A stretch of DNA of 7,805 nucleotides from an uncultured Blautia sp. (GCA_900541345.1 UQJE01000102.1:1-7805), one strand, 5' to 3'. Counted from the first letter of the stretch, positions 1 to 5,992 are shown. Notes: generated by a model not told the origin, from the letters alone. Program-made: numbers and translations.

Positions 1-2
1 TA

Positions 3-725
3 GTGGCAGGCTGTGTGTTTCTTATAGTGGCAGGCGTGCTGGCACTGGTTCTTGGAATGAATGTGAATCATATTTCAGATTTTGACGCAGGATATTATAT
101 CGGACTTCCGGTGTCATCGGTGTACTCCAATACAATTGAGCTTATGGATCCGTACAGTGGCCAGATGCTTTCAAGACCAGACAGTTTTTATATTCTGAAT
201 ACAAATACAGTGCACAGCGCAGTGATTTTTCAGGCTTTGAATCTTCATCCTCTCGTGGAAGAAAAATTTTCTATGACGGCAGCCCTTTCGGTTGTATTCT
301 GTCTGTTTTTATATAAGGGAGGAAAGCTTCTGTTTCAGGAAAACAGGAGGAAGGCGCTTATGTTTCTGACTCTTTCTGTGTTGACGCTTTTATTCTCCTA
401 TAGCCTTGCGGGAGTTTCGCATTATTTTGCATACAGAACATATGAGGGAAAGGCGATTACCGCTTATCTTTACACCACCGGAATTTTTGTGTTTTTCCTT
501 GGGATTTTCCGGGAAAAAGAAAAAAAATGGGGCTGGACAGGTTTGCTTTTTGCGGCTCTTGGAGGTGTTGCGTTCTGTAATACGGCAATTTTTGTCATTC
601 CGGTTATGGTTTCAGCGCTGGTGCTGCCCTGGATTCTTCTGGAACGGAAATGGAAGGCATTTCTGCCTTATGTTGCAGTAATGGCAGTTTCTGTCTTCTG
701 GCTCTGTCTTCATTTGATTTTATAA
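3..725 (+). CDS. DUF6077-like polytopic membrane protein, N-terminal portion (5' end outside window)
   Basis: This is an integral membrane protein of unknown function, cut by the left window edge; the GTG at base 3 is only the first in-frame codon and the frame is open beyond it. Hydrophobic segments lie near residues 2-19, 88-104, 117-136, 151-168, 176-212 and 219-240. Family-like signatures are an extracytoplasmic Asp-rich stretch (DFDAGYY, residues 26-32), DPYSG at 49-53, LHP at 81-83, and a T-Y-E-G-K element near 146-150. From memory these match the pattern of DUF6077 proteins of Lachnospiraceae, which are typically single polypeptides much longer than this. The ORF ends at a TAA immediately after a membrane segment. 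The next ORF continues in the same frame nine bases later and supplies what looks like the missing C-terminal half. No enzymatic motif is visible. The family call is an inference from pattern memory; the membrane nature is certain. Confidence 0.7.
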   Translation: MAGCVFLIVAGVLALVLGMNVNHISDFDAGYYIGLPVSSVYSNTIELMDPYSGQMLSRPDSFYILNTNTVHSAVIFQALNLHPLVEEKFSMTAALSVVFCLFLYKGGKLLFQENRRKALMFLTLSVLTLLFSYSLAGVSHYFAYRTYEGKAITAYLYTTGIFVFFLGIFREKEKKWGWTGLLFAALGGVAFCNTAIFVIPVMVSALVLPWILLERKWKAFLPYVAVMAVSVFWLCLHLIL

Positions 726-746
726 GGGGAAAAGGTGATTGGAATG
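723..746 (+). other. In-frame stop and possible reinitiation site between the two membrane ORFs
   Basis: The TAA at 723-725 is followed in the same frame by GGG GAA AAG, then GTG (735) and, three codons on, ATG (744). Purine-rich AAGGGGAAAAGG just before these codons could act as a ribosome site for reinitiation. If the TAA were a sense codon, the two ORFs would fuse into one protein of over 500 residues. It is therefore either a nonsense mutation or sequencing error in one gene, or a coupled stop-restart between two subunits. Confidence 0.55.
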
Positions 747-1568
747 ATAGAAAATTTACAGTTTTTATGGGAGAGCTTTCTGACGTACACAGAGAAAAAT
801 CCCATATGGTATTTATATTTTTTTTCCCTTTTATATATTCTTTTTGCAGGAAAAAAAGAGGGACGGAACATCTTTATTTATCCGCTGCTTGCAGAGTGTC
901 TTACGATTTTCAACCCGGTTTTCCTTGGGGTTTTAATTACGAAATTTGGATTTGGAAACAGGTATCTCCGATTTTTCTGGATGCTTCTGTTTTATGGAGT
1001 TATTGCTTATGCGGGTGTGCATCTGATTTCCAGGTTTAAAAATGTGTGGATGCAGACAGCGGGATTTTTTGCGGCGGCGGCATTGATTGTATATCTGGGA
1101 ACACCGGTTTTTAAGGGAGGAGAGATTCCTCCTTATGAAAAGGCCTCCAATCCACAATTTACAAGTGAAGAAATTCTTGCTTTAAGTAATCTGTACCACA
1201 GCGAAGGTTTAAAACAGCCTCATGTGCTTTATGACGGCTGGCAGCTTTTAAATTACAGAAGCTACGACCCGGGTGTGACCTCGGAGCTTACAAGATCCCG
1301 GTTTGAATACATGCTGGAGCATGACAGAGAGACGTTTTTAAAGGGCAAAGCATCAGACGAAATCAAGGCAATTTTTCAGGTGCACTATTATGGAGATTAT
1401 AATGTTCCCAAAGAAACGTTTTTTCAGGCGCTGCAGGCAGAAAAAATTGATTATGTTTCTGCTGCCAGAGGAAGCGGACTGAATGACTATCTTCGGGAAA
1501 CCGGGCTTTATAAGGTGGGAGACAGCGGAAATTATACAGTCTGGGGAATCAATAAAAAAACAGATTAA
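744..1568 (+). CDS. DUF6077-like membrane protein, C-terminal portion, in frame with the upstream ORF
   Basis: Membrane protein of 274 residues if started at ATG 744, or 277 from GTG 735. ATG 744 is preferred because AGGTG at 733-737 sits six bases upstream as a ribosome site. The start is uncertain because the reading frame is continuous with the preceding ORF except for the TAA at 723-725. Counted from GTG 735, membrane segments lie near residues 25-37, 48-68, 78-98 and 106-124. A hydrophilic, probably extracytoplasmic, domain follows from about residue 130 to the end. The element containing IFNPVF and, shortly after, RYLRFFW resembles the NP...WRLFW region of DUF6077 proteins. The C-terminal stretch around DYVSAARGSGLNDYL and YTVWGI resembles the end of that family. 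I read this as the second half of one split gene; a native two-subunit arrangement is the alternative. No terminator follows it, so transcripts may run into the riboswitch leader downstream. Confidence 0.7.
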   Translation: MIENLQFLWESFLTYTEKNPIWYLYFFSLLYILFAGKKEGRNIFIYPLLAECLTIFNPVFLGVLITKFGFGNRYLRFFWMLLFYGVIAYAGVHLISRFKNVWMQTAGFFAAAALIVYLGTPVFKGGEIPPYEKASNPQFTSEEILALSNLYHSEGLKQPHVLYDGWQLLNYRSYDPGVTSELTRSRFEYMLEHDRETFLKGKASDEIKAIFQVHYYGDYNVPKETFFQALQAEKIDYVSAARGSGLNDYLRETGLYKVGDSGNYTVWGINKKTD

Positions 1569-1575
1569 AAAACTC

Positions 1576-1603
1576 TTGATAATTTCACGAAAAGCTGTTA
1601 AAT
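1576..1603 (+). promoter_or_regulatory. Sigma-A-type promoter for the lysine riboswitch and transporter
   Basis: TTGATA at 1576-1581 is a good -35 element. It is followed by TTAAAT at 1598-1603 (16-base spacer) or TAAATT at 1599-1604 (17-base spacer) as -10. Transcription would begin near 1610, about 20 bases before the aptamer. The promoter starts only eight bases after the stop codon of the preceding membrane gene. Confidence 0.55.
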
Positions 1604-1629
1604 TAAAAAGGAAGTAAATAACGTAATGT

Positions 1630-1786
1630 ATGATAGAGGCGCGGGCTTCAAGAGTACCATGACATAATGGCAGGGCAGCCGTCATTGGGAAAGGGGATAC
1701 CGCCGAAGGATTTGGAACGCCAGAAGGAAAAATCCTGGGATACTGCAGAATATGCAGTGTACTGTCACATGTGTGGAGCGCTATCA
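1630..1786 (+). promoter_or_regulatory. Lysine riboswitch (L box) aptamer
   Basis: This RNA senses lysine and controls the transporter gene downstream. The conserved L-box core is easy to follow. GATAGAGGCGC opens at 1632-1642, and its GATAG pairs with CTATC at 1781-1785 to form P1. An AAGAGTA loop-E-like element lies at 1650-1656. ATGAC (1659-1663) pairs with GTCAT (1681-1685) in P2, followed by the GGGAAAGGGG...CGCCGAAG block (1687-1708). GGATTT (1708-1713) pairs with AAATCC (1730-1735) in P3. CTGGG follows at 1735-1739, then the ACTGCA/TGCAGT hairpin (1742-1758) forms P4. CTGTCAC...GTGGAGCGC closes before P1. GGC/GCC complementarity between the P2 and P3 loops is compatible with the known kissing interaction. 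The match to the Bacillus lysC leader as remembered is strong. Known L boxes are lysine-bound OFF switches, which fits the terminator at 1801-1845. Confidence 0.95.
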
Positions 1787-1800
1787 GAGATTGAGTTTTC

Positions 1801-1845
1801 AATGCCATGAGTACGTGTTTCCAGATTCGTACCGTGGCATTTTTT
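1801..1845 (+). terminator. Riboswitch-controlled intrinsic terminator
   Basis: The 5' arm AATGCCATGAGTACG (1801-1815) pairs with CGTACCGTGGCAT (1828-1840) around a 12-base loop, with a small internal mismatch. It is followed directly by a run of T residues to 1845. Its position between the aptamer and the gene makes it the expression platform. A candidate antiterminator is visible: GTACT (1759-1763) and CATG (1768-1771) in the P4/P5 part of the aptamer can pair with CATGAGTAC (1806-1814) of the terminator arm, with a four-base bulge. That pairing is an inference and was not folded by computer. Confidence 0.88.
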
Positions 1846-1889
1846 GCGTAGAAAATCTCCGGAGCATTTCATTCATTACGGAAAAAGCG

Positions 1890-1895
1890 AGGAGG
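1890..1895 (+). promoter_or_regulatory. Ribosome binding site that fixes the transporter start
   Basis: A perfect AGGAGG lies eight bases before ATG 1904. The frame is open further upstream to a TTG at 1844, but that codon lies in the T-tract of the attenuator and has no ribosome site, so it is not a real start. Confidence 0.85.
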
Positions 1896-1903
1896 AAAAG
1901 AAA

Positions 1904-3523
1904 ATGAAACGTATGAAAAGTAAATGGAGTGTTTTACTTTTTACAGTAATGACAGTTCTGGCTGCCTGTCCTACGGTGGTACTGGCGGCAGAGGAAGCTC
2001 CGAAACCGGCTGTCTATGCTACATTCTGGGCGCTTGTTCCGCCGATTGTAGCGATTGTGCTTGCCCTGATCACGAAAGAGGTATACAGTTCTCTTTTTGT
2101 GGGAATTCTTGTGGGAGCACTGTTTTATTCCGGAGGGAATTTTGAGAAAACGATAACTCATATTTTTAAGGGTGGAATTATAGGGGTTCTTTCGGATTCC
2201 TATAATGTAGGAATTCTTGTGTTCCTTGTGATTCTCGGGGCAATGGTATGTCTTATGAATCGGGCAGGTGGTTCAGCTGCGTTTGGCCGCTGGGCAGGAA
2301 AGCATATTAAAACGAGAGTAGGGGCAGAACTTGCCACGGTACTTCTGGGTGTGCTGATTTTTATTGATGACTATTTTAACTGCCTGACGGTAGGAAGCGT
2401 TATGCGTCCTGTGACAGACAAACATAATGTATCACGTGCAAAGCTTGCATATCTCATTGACGCTACAGCGGCACCAGTGTGTATTATTGCGCCTATTTCG
2501 TCCTGGGCGGCAGCGGTAAGCGGATTTGTGGAAGGTGAGGATGGACTTTCTATTTTTGTCCGTGCCATTCCGTATAATTTTTATGCCCTTCTCACAATCG
2601 TGATGATGGTGGGAATGATTCTTATGAAAACAGAGTTTGGAGCTATGGGGATTCATGAGTCCAATGCCTTAAAAGGTGATATTTATACGACTGCATCAAG
2701 ACCTTATGCAAATGATGGGGAAAACAATGAAGGGAATCCGAGAGGAAAGGTAATTGACCTTCTGATTCCGATCTTTTCTCTTGTAGTATGCTGCGTAATC
2801 GGCATGATTTATACAGGTGGTTTTTTTGAAGGAACAGATTTTGTGACGGCGTTTTCTCAGAGTGATGCTTCTGTGGGACTTGCAATGGGAAGCTTTTTCG
2901 GACTTTTGATTACGATTCTCCTTTATCTGGTAAGAAAAGTTATGACATTTCGGGATTGCATGAGCTGCATTCCTGATGGATTTAAGTCTATGGTTCCGGC
3001 TATTTTGATTCTTACATTTGCATGGACTTTAAAATCAATGACAGACAGCCTTGGGGCAGCAGATTTTGTCGCAAACGCTATGCAATCTGTGGCGGGAGGA
3101 TTTATGAATTTCCTTCCTGCGGTGATTTTCCTTGTGGGCTGCGGACTTGCCTTTGCAACCGGAACTTCATGGGGAACTTTTGGAATTTTGATTCCGATTG
3201 TTGTTGCTGTCTTTTCCGGTACAAATGAGAATCTTATGATCATTTCCATTTCCGCATGTATGGCAGGTGCTGTATGCGGAGACCACTGTTCTCCAATTTC
3301 CGATACTACGATTATGGCTTCGGCAGGATCTCAGTGCGACCACGTAAATCATGTATCTACACAGCTTCCTTATGCGTTGGTAGCTGCAGCAGTATCTTTT
3401 GTTTGCTTTATCATAGCAGGCTTTGTACAGTCGGCGTGGATTGCGCTTCCTATTGCCTTTTTACTTATGGTGGTCGTGTTGTTTATCATTAAAAATGTAT
3501 TTTCTGATCTGGAAGGGGCTTAA
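1904..3523 (+). CDS. NhaC-superfamily transporter under lysine riboswitch control, probable lysine transporter (LysW-type)
   Basis: Integral membrane secondary transporter of 539 residues. By sequence it belongs to the NhaC Na+/H+ antiporter superfamily. Riboswitch context, and the known association of L boxes with one NhaC subgroup (called LysW in comparative work), points to lysine as the substrate. The N-terminus (1-29) looks like a cleavable signal peptide ending VLAA-EE, followed by roughly eleven hydrophobic segments. Family hallmarks include the paired aspartates in FIDDYF (D155, D156), the following T-V-G-S-V-M-R-P-V-T-D segment (162-172), SSWAA (199-203), GTSWGTFG (420-427) and the CGDHCSPISDT motif (458-468). 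Length is typical for the group. Transcription starts at its own promoter and passes the L-box attenuator, so high lysine should reduce expression. Nothing visible suggests damage. Membership of the superfamily is near certain; lysine as substrate, and whether it is coupled to Na+ or H+, is inferred. Confidence 0.93.
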   Translation: MKRMKSKWSVLLFTVMTVLAACPTVVLAAEEAPKPAVYATFWALVPPIVAIVLALITKEVYSSLFVGILVGALFYSGGNFEKTITHIFKGGIIGVLSDSYNVGILVFLVILGAMVCLMNRAGGSAAFGRWAGKHIKTRVGAELATVLLGVLIFIDDYFNCLTVGSVMRPVTDKHNVSRAKLAYLIDATAAPVCIIAPISSWAAAVSGFVEGEDGLSIFVRAIPYNFYALLTIVMMVGMILMKTEFGAMGIHESNALKGDIYTTASRPYANDGENNEGNPRGKVIDLLIPIFSLVVCCVIGMIYTGGFFEGTDFVTAFSQSDASVGLAMGSFFGLLITILLYLVRKVMTFRDCMSCIPDGFKSMVPAILILTFAWTLKSMTDSLGAADFVANAMQSVAGGFMNFLPAVIFLVGCGLAFATGTSWGTFGILIPIVVAVFSGTNENLMIISISACMAGAVCGDHCSPISDTTIMASAGSQCDHVNHVSTQLPYALVAAAVSFVCFIIAGFVQSAWIALPIAFLLMVVVLFIIKNVFSDLEGA

Positions 3524-3530
3524 AGAAAGA

Positions 3531-3552
3531 GCGGGGTGTGAAAGCGCCCCGC
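3531..3552 (+). terminator. GC-rich hairpin after the transporter gene (weak terminator candidate)
   Basis: GCGGGGTG (3531-3538) pairs with CGCCCCGC (3545-3552) around the six-base loop TGAAAG, starting eight bases after the stop codon. The stem is strong, but the bases after it are A-rich rather than T-rich. It may end transcription inefficiently or mainly protect the 3' end of the mRNA. Confidence 0.45.
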
Positions 3553-3575
3553 AAAGCTCCCAAAAGAAAAATGAC

Positions 3576-3604
3576 TTTACAAGTAAGGGTAAATATGTTA
3601 CTAT
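3576..3604 (+). promoter_or_regulatory. Promoter for the tRNA-Arg gene
   Basis: TTTACA (3576-3581), a 17-base spacer and TACTAT (3599-3604) make a good sigma-A-type promoter. The predicted start near 3611 lies about 36 bases before the mature tRNA. That leader contains a CGAGA...TCTCG inverted repeat (3614-3636) with an A/T palindrome inside it. Confidence 0.6.
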
Positions 3605-3646
3605 AAATCTTGTCGAGATTGGAAAAATTTTTCTCGAATGTAGTTC

Positions 3647-3718
3647 GCACCTGTAGCTCAGTGGATAGAGCAGTGGTTTCCGGTACCATGTGCGGGGGTT
3701 CGATTCCCTTCAGGTGTG
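3647..3718 (+). tRNA. tRNA-Arg, anticodon CCG
   Basis: A complete cloverleaf can be drawn. The acceptor strands are GCACCTG (3647-3653) and CAGGTGT (3711-3717), with one G-U pair at the end. The D stem is GCTC/GAGC. The anticodon stem is GTGGT (3673-3677) with ACCAT (3685-3689), and the loop TTCCGGT places anticodon CCG at 3680-3682. The variable loop is four bases (GTGC). The T stem is GGGGG (3694-3698) with CCCTT (3706-3710), including two G-U pairs, around loop TTCGATT. The discriminator base is G3718 and CCA is not encoded, so it must be added after transcription. It decodes CGG arginine codons. The gene has its own promoter and lies 54 bases before the SH3-domain gene. Confidence 0.95.
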
Positions 3719-3722
3719 CTGA

Positions 3723-3743
3723 CTGGAACATCGGATGTTCCAG
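3723..3743 (+). terminator. Short perfect hairpin between the tRNA and the SH3-domain gene
   Basis: CTGGAACAT (3723-3731) and ATGTTCCAG (3735-3743) form nine pairs around loop CGG. The following bases (CGTGTTGTATT) are not a proper T-tract, so this is at best a leaky terminator. It could also guide tRNA 3'-end processing. Its leakiness would let the tRNA promoter serve the next gene, for which I see no separate promoter. Confidence 0.4.
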
Positions 3744-3757
3744 CGTGTTGTATTAAT

Positions 3758-3764
3758 AAGGAGG
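3758..3764 (+). promoter_or_regulatory. Ribosome binding site selecting a TTG start
   Basis: AAGGAGG (3758-3764) is eight bases before TTG 3773, which is in frame with the SH3-domain protein. The nearby ATG at 3777 is in another frame, and the upstream in-frame GTG at 3716 lies inside the tRNA. TTG 3773 is therefore the likely start. Confidence 0.8.
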
Positions 3765-3772
3765 ACAAGAAC

Positions 3773-4681
3773 TTGGATGATTTCAGAGAGTGGTTGTCAG
3801 ATAACCTTCGCTACTTCATGTTGGGAGGCGCAATTCTGATAATCGTGGCTGTATTGTTCTTTGGCATTCGTGCCTGTGTCGGAAATAAGAAGGGTAAAAC
3901 CGATACAGATAAGAACGTAGAAGCCCAGAACGACCAGGGAAATGTTCCTTCTTCCTCGACAAAAGATGGGGAGACTGACGACGGGAAGAAAGGCGCCAAT
4001 CCCATGGAGAAAGCAAGTGCAGAGGTAACTGCACTGATGAAAAGCTATTACAAGGCTTTAGGGGATAAGGATATTGCGGCATTGAGAGCAATAGAGGTGG
4101 ATTTACCTCCGGCTGATGAGGCAAAAGTCACAAATGCAAAAGATTATATCGAAGGGTATGAGGTGGGTGATGTCTATACCAAGAAGGGAATGGAAGACGG
4201 AACCTATGTTGTATATGTTTGCTTCAACTATATCTGCAAGGATATTGAGACGCCGGTACCGGCATTAAGCCAGTGCTATGTGATCACAGACAGCGAAGGC
4301 AATCTCAAAATTGATGGAGGAGCGGTAGAAAATACGGAAATTTCCGCATACACAGATAAGCTGAAATCCGATGAAGATGTAAAAGAGCTTACAGCTAAGG
4401 TTCAGAAGGCAAATGACGATGCGCAGGCGAACGATCCTGCTCTTGCAGCGTTTCTTGCAGGTCTGGGCGAAGAAACAAATACATCCACACAGGCAGGAGA
4501 AGGAGCAACTCTCACTGTGACGGAAGATTGTAATGTTCGTGCTGCGGCAGATGGAGAGGCCGAGATTATCGGAGGTTATTCTGCTGGTACAGAAGTTACA
4601 AAGACAGGTGAAGAAGGTGAGTGGATTCAGATTGACTATGAGGGAGAAACTGGATATATTCACAACAGCCTGTTGGAATAA
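3773..4681 (+). CDS. Membrane-anchored protein with C-terminal bacterial SH3 domain
   Basis: Predicted 302-residue envelope protein starting at TTG. It has a short cytoplasmic N-terminus (residues 1-14, including FREWLSDNLRY) and one membrane segment near 15-34. A charged, Asp/Lys/Ser-rich linker (37-80) follows. The middle domain (about 82-200) contains a motif like LMKSYYKALGDKDIAAL (88-104), suggestive of an NTF2-like fold. A second acidic linker follows, and then an SH3-type domain (about 245-302) with CNVRAAAD, GEWIQIDYEG and GYIH. Such SH3 domains often bind cell-wall peptides, so the bulk of the protein is probably outside the membrane. The N-terminus resembles a conserved Lachnospiraceae protein; its function is not known to me. 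It lies downstream of the tRNA-Arg with no clear promoter of its own and converges on the deacetylase gene across a shared terminator. The SH3 domain is well supported; the NTF2-like assignment is tentative. Confidence 0.88.
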   Translation: MDDFREWLSDNLRYFMLGGAILIIVAVLFFGIRACVGNKKGKTDTDKNVEAQNDQGNVPSSSTKDGETDDGKKGANPMEKASAEVTALMKSYYKALGDKDIAALRAIEVDLPPADEAKVTNAKDYIEGYEVGDVYTKKGMEDGTYVVYVCFNYICKDIETPVPALSQCYVITDSEGNLKIDGGAVENTEISAYTDKLKSDEDVKELTAKVQKANDDAQANDPALAAFLAGLGEETNTSTQAGEGATLTVTEDCNVRAAADGEAEIIGGYSAGTEVTKTGEEGEWIQIDYEGETGYIHNSLLE

Positions 4682-4698
4682 AAGATAATAAGGGACAA

Positions 4699-4732
4699 AA
4701 AACAGGCAGGAGTGAAAACTCCTGCCTGTTTT
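4699..4732. terminator. Strong bidirectional terminator between convergent genes
   Basis: AAAACAGGCAGGAGT (4699-4713) pairs perfectly with ACTCCTGCCTGTTTT (4718-4732) around a GAAA tetraloop. The T-run on the plus strand and the A-run (4697-4702) read as U on the minus strand allow termination both ways. It serves the SH3-domain gene and the deacetylase, whose stop codon (4731-4733, minus) lies within the last stem bases. Confidence 0.93.
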
Positions 4733-5957
4733 ACATGGCACCATAAGCAGTGCCGGGTTCCATAGTAATTCCTTTTTTTTCTGCGAGCTCGTGTACGGTT
4801 ACAAGATCATACCCTTCTTTGATAAGCTTTGGAATAATGATTTCAGCAGCGTCCACGGAGGTTTTGAAAATATCGTGCATGAGAATAACTGCACCGTCTT
4901 CTGCGGAAGACATAACCGCGTCCACGATTTTCTGCACATCTTCTGTTTCCCAGTCAAGTGTGTCCACAGACCAGAGCATCATGGGCGTTCCTACCGTGGA
5001 ACGCACGTTATCATTAATAGAACCGTAGGGAGGGCGTACAACAGTTGCGCCGTGTCCTGCAAGGTCATAAAGAAGTTTATCTACTGTTCCAATTTCATTG
5101 GAAATTTCTTCAGAAGAGAGAGTGGTAAGATCTGTGTGGCTGTATGTATGATTGCCCAACTCGCAGCCGAGCTTTTCCATACGTTTTACTTCATCGGGAA
5201 AGCTCTCAATTTCTTTTCCTACCATAAAAAAGGTGGCTTTTGCATTGTTTTCTTCCAGACAGTCCAGAAGACGCCCGGTAAAAGAACTGGGACCATCGTC
5301 AAAGGTGAGGGCGATGGTCTTTTTTTCTTTTGATTCTTTTGTTTTGTTTTCTTTTTGGCCAGTTTTTTCTTTTTCGGCTTTTTCAGGTGCCGGTGTTTCT
5401 TCCGGAATATATCCTTCCTGAGAACCGTCCGGAAGCAGGTGATAGGTTTCGCCGTCAACGGTAATATCGCCTGTCTGCATAATGCCGTCCAGGTCAAAAT
5501 AATATCGTTTTCCGTCCTTTTTCAACCAGCCTGTTTTCATGCTGCCGTCCTTATTATTAAAGTAATATGTGTTTCCGTCTGCGTCATATAACCAGCCACG
5601 ATACGGTGTGCCGTCTACAAGAAAATACCAGATTCCGTCAATGGAAGTCCAGATTCCTTTTTCTGCTTCGGGAGAAACCTGGTGCTGTGTGGCTTCAGTT
5701 TCTGAATCTTCAGTTTCTGTACTGTTATTAGACGGCTCCTTTTCTGAAGAAGTCTCTGTCTGAGGCGTGGGAATGGGAACGGAATCAGTATCAGTATCTG
5801 AATCGCTGTCTTTGGCGACAAACATATCGGGCATGTGCTGTCCTTCTATGGGTGACGGCGTGGAAGAAGACTGTGGAACAGCAAATCCAAAAGCGAGACT
5901 CATAAGAACGGCAATCAGGATCAACACCCGGCTGGTTCGTGGTTTGTGGCCTGGCAT
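4731..5957 (-). CDS. Polysaccharide (peptidoglycan-type) deacetylase with choline-binding-type repeats
   Basis: Predicted 408-residue exported enzyme that removes N-acetyl groups from a polysaccharide, probably peptidoglycan GlcNAc or a chitin-like oligomer. A signal peptide or anchor spans about 9-27. An Asp/Ser/Thr/Glu-rich linker (28-100) follows, then about four aromatic/Gly cell-wall-binding repeats (101-183) of the choline-binding type. A Lys/Glu-rich spacer (186-213) leads to the NodB domain (about 214-395). All NodB motifs are present: TFDDGP (218-223) with catalytic and metal-binding aspartates, the metal histidines in HTYSH (270-274), RPPYG (308-312), DTLDW (332-336) and LMHD with H361. 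The enzyme should therefore be active and metal-dependent. ATG 5957 has AGGAGG seven bases upstream and a promoter close by. The acidic linker and repeats suggest it is held at the wall while the catalytic domain acts. The exact polymer cannot be read from the sequence. Confidence 0.94.
   Translation of the reverse strand: MPGHKPRTSRVLILIAVLMSLAFGFAVPQSSSTPSPIEGQHMPDMFVAKDSDSDTDTDSVPIPTPQTETSSEKEPSNNSTETEDSETEATQHQVSPEAEKGIWTSIDGIWYFLVDGTPYRGWLYDADGNTYYFNNKDGSMKTGWLKKDGKRYYFDLDGIMQTGDITVDGETYHLLPDGSQEGYIPEETPAPEKAEKEKTGQKENKTKESKEKKTIALTFDDGPSSFTGRLLDCLEENNAKATFFMVGKEIESFPDEVKRMEKLGCELGNHTYSHTDLTTLSSEEISNEIGTVDKLLYDLAGHGATVVRPPYGSINDNVRSTVGTPMMLWSVDTLDWETEDVQKIVDAVMSSAEDGAVILMHDIFKTSVDAAEIIIPKLIKEGYDLVTVHELAEKKGITMEPGTAYGAM
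5409..5657 (-). repeat. Choline-binding-type cell-wall repeats within the deacetylase gene
   Basis: Residues 101-183 contain repeating units of about 20 residues of the form G-W-aromatic-x(n)-D-G-x-x-Y-Y/W-F, for example GIWYFLVDG, GNTYYFNNKDG, GKRYYFDLDG and GETYHLLPDG. The last two units are degenerate, with TGDITV in place of the usual tryptophan. Such modules bind choline or related wall groups in other Firmicutes; the ligand here is unknown. Confidence 0.8.
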
Positions 5958-5992
5958 AATAGTTCCTCCTGTTCATTTTGAAATACATTCCT

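Noticed and set aside
650..1039. 129-codon plus-strand ORF bridging the TAA between the two membrane ORFs in another frame
   Set aside because: I considered it as evidence of a frameshift. Both membrane ORFs are already in the same frame and keep family-like motifs, so this frame is a shadow.
1353..1808. 151-codon minus-strand ORF across the end of the membrane gene and the riboswitch
   Set aside because: It lies opposite a well-supported coding region and a structured RNA leader, has no ribosome site that I can see, and shows no recognisable motif.
1844..1903. Upstream in-frame TTG start for the NhaC-type transporter
   Set aside because: The TTG lies in the terminator T-tract without a ribosome site, while ATG 1904 has a perfect AGGAGG and opens a signal peptide.
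3614..3636. Inverted repeat CGAGA...TCTCG in the tRNA leader, considered as an operator
   Set aside because: The arms are only five bases around an A/T palindrome, and no regulator gene is nearby. It is more simply a leader structure removed by RNase P.
3716..3772. In-frame GTG start for the SH3-domain protein
   Set aside because: The GTG is within the tRNA acceptor end and has no ribosome site; TTG 3773 has AAGGAGG at good spacing.
4265..4744. 159-codon minus-strand ORF under the SH3-domain gene
   Set aside because: It is antisense to a well-supported gene, crosses the bidirectional terminator, and encodes a low-information Cys/Phe/Ile-rich sequence.
4791..5333. 180-codon plus-strand ORF opposite the deacetylase
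   Set aside because: It is opposite the conserved NodB domain, and the sequence has no family features.
5700..5830. Repetitive Ser/Asp/Glu/Thr codons in the deacetylase linker, considered as a phase-variable repeat
   Set aside because: The DNA is not a clean tandem array of fixed unit length; it reads as an ordinary acidic low-complexity linker.
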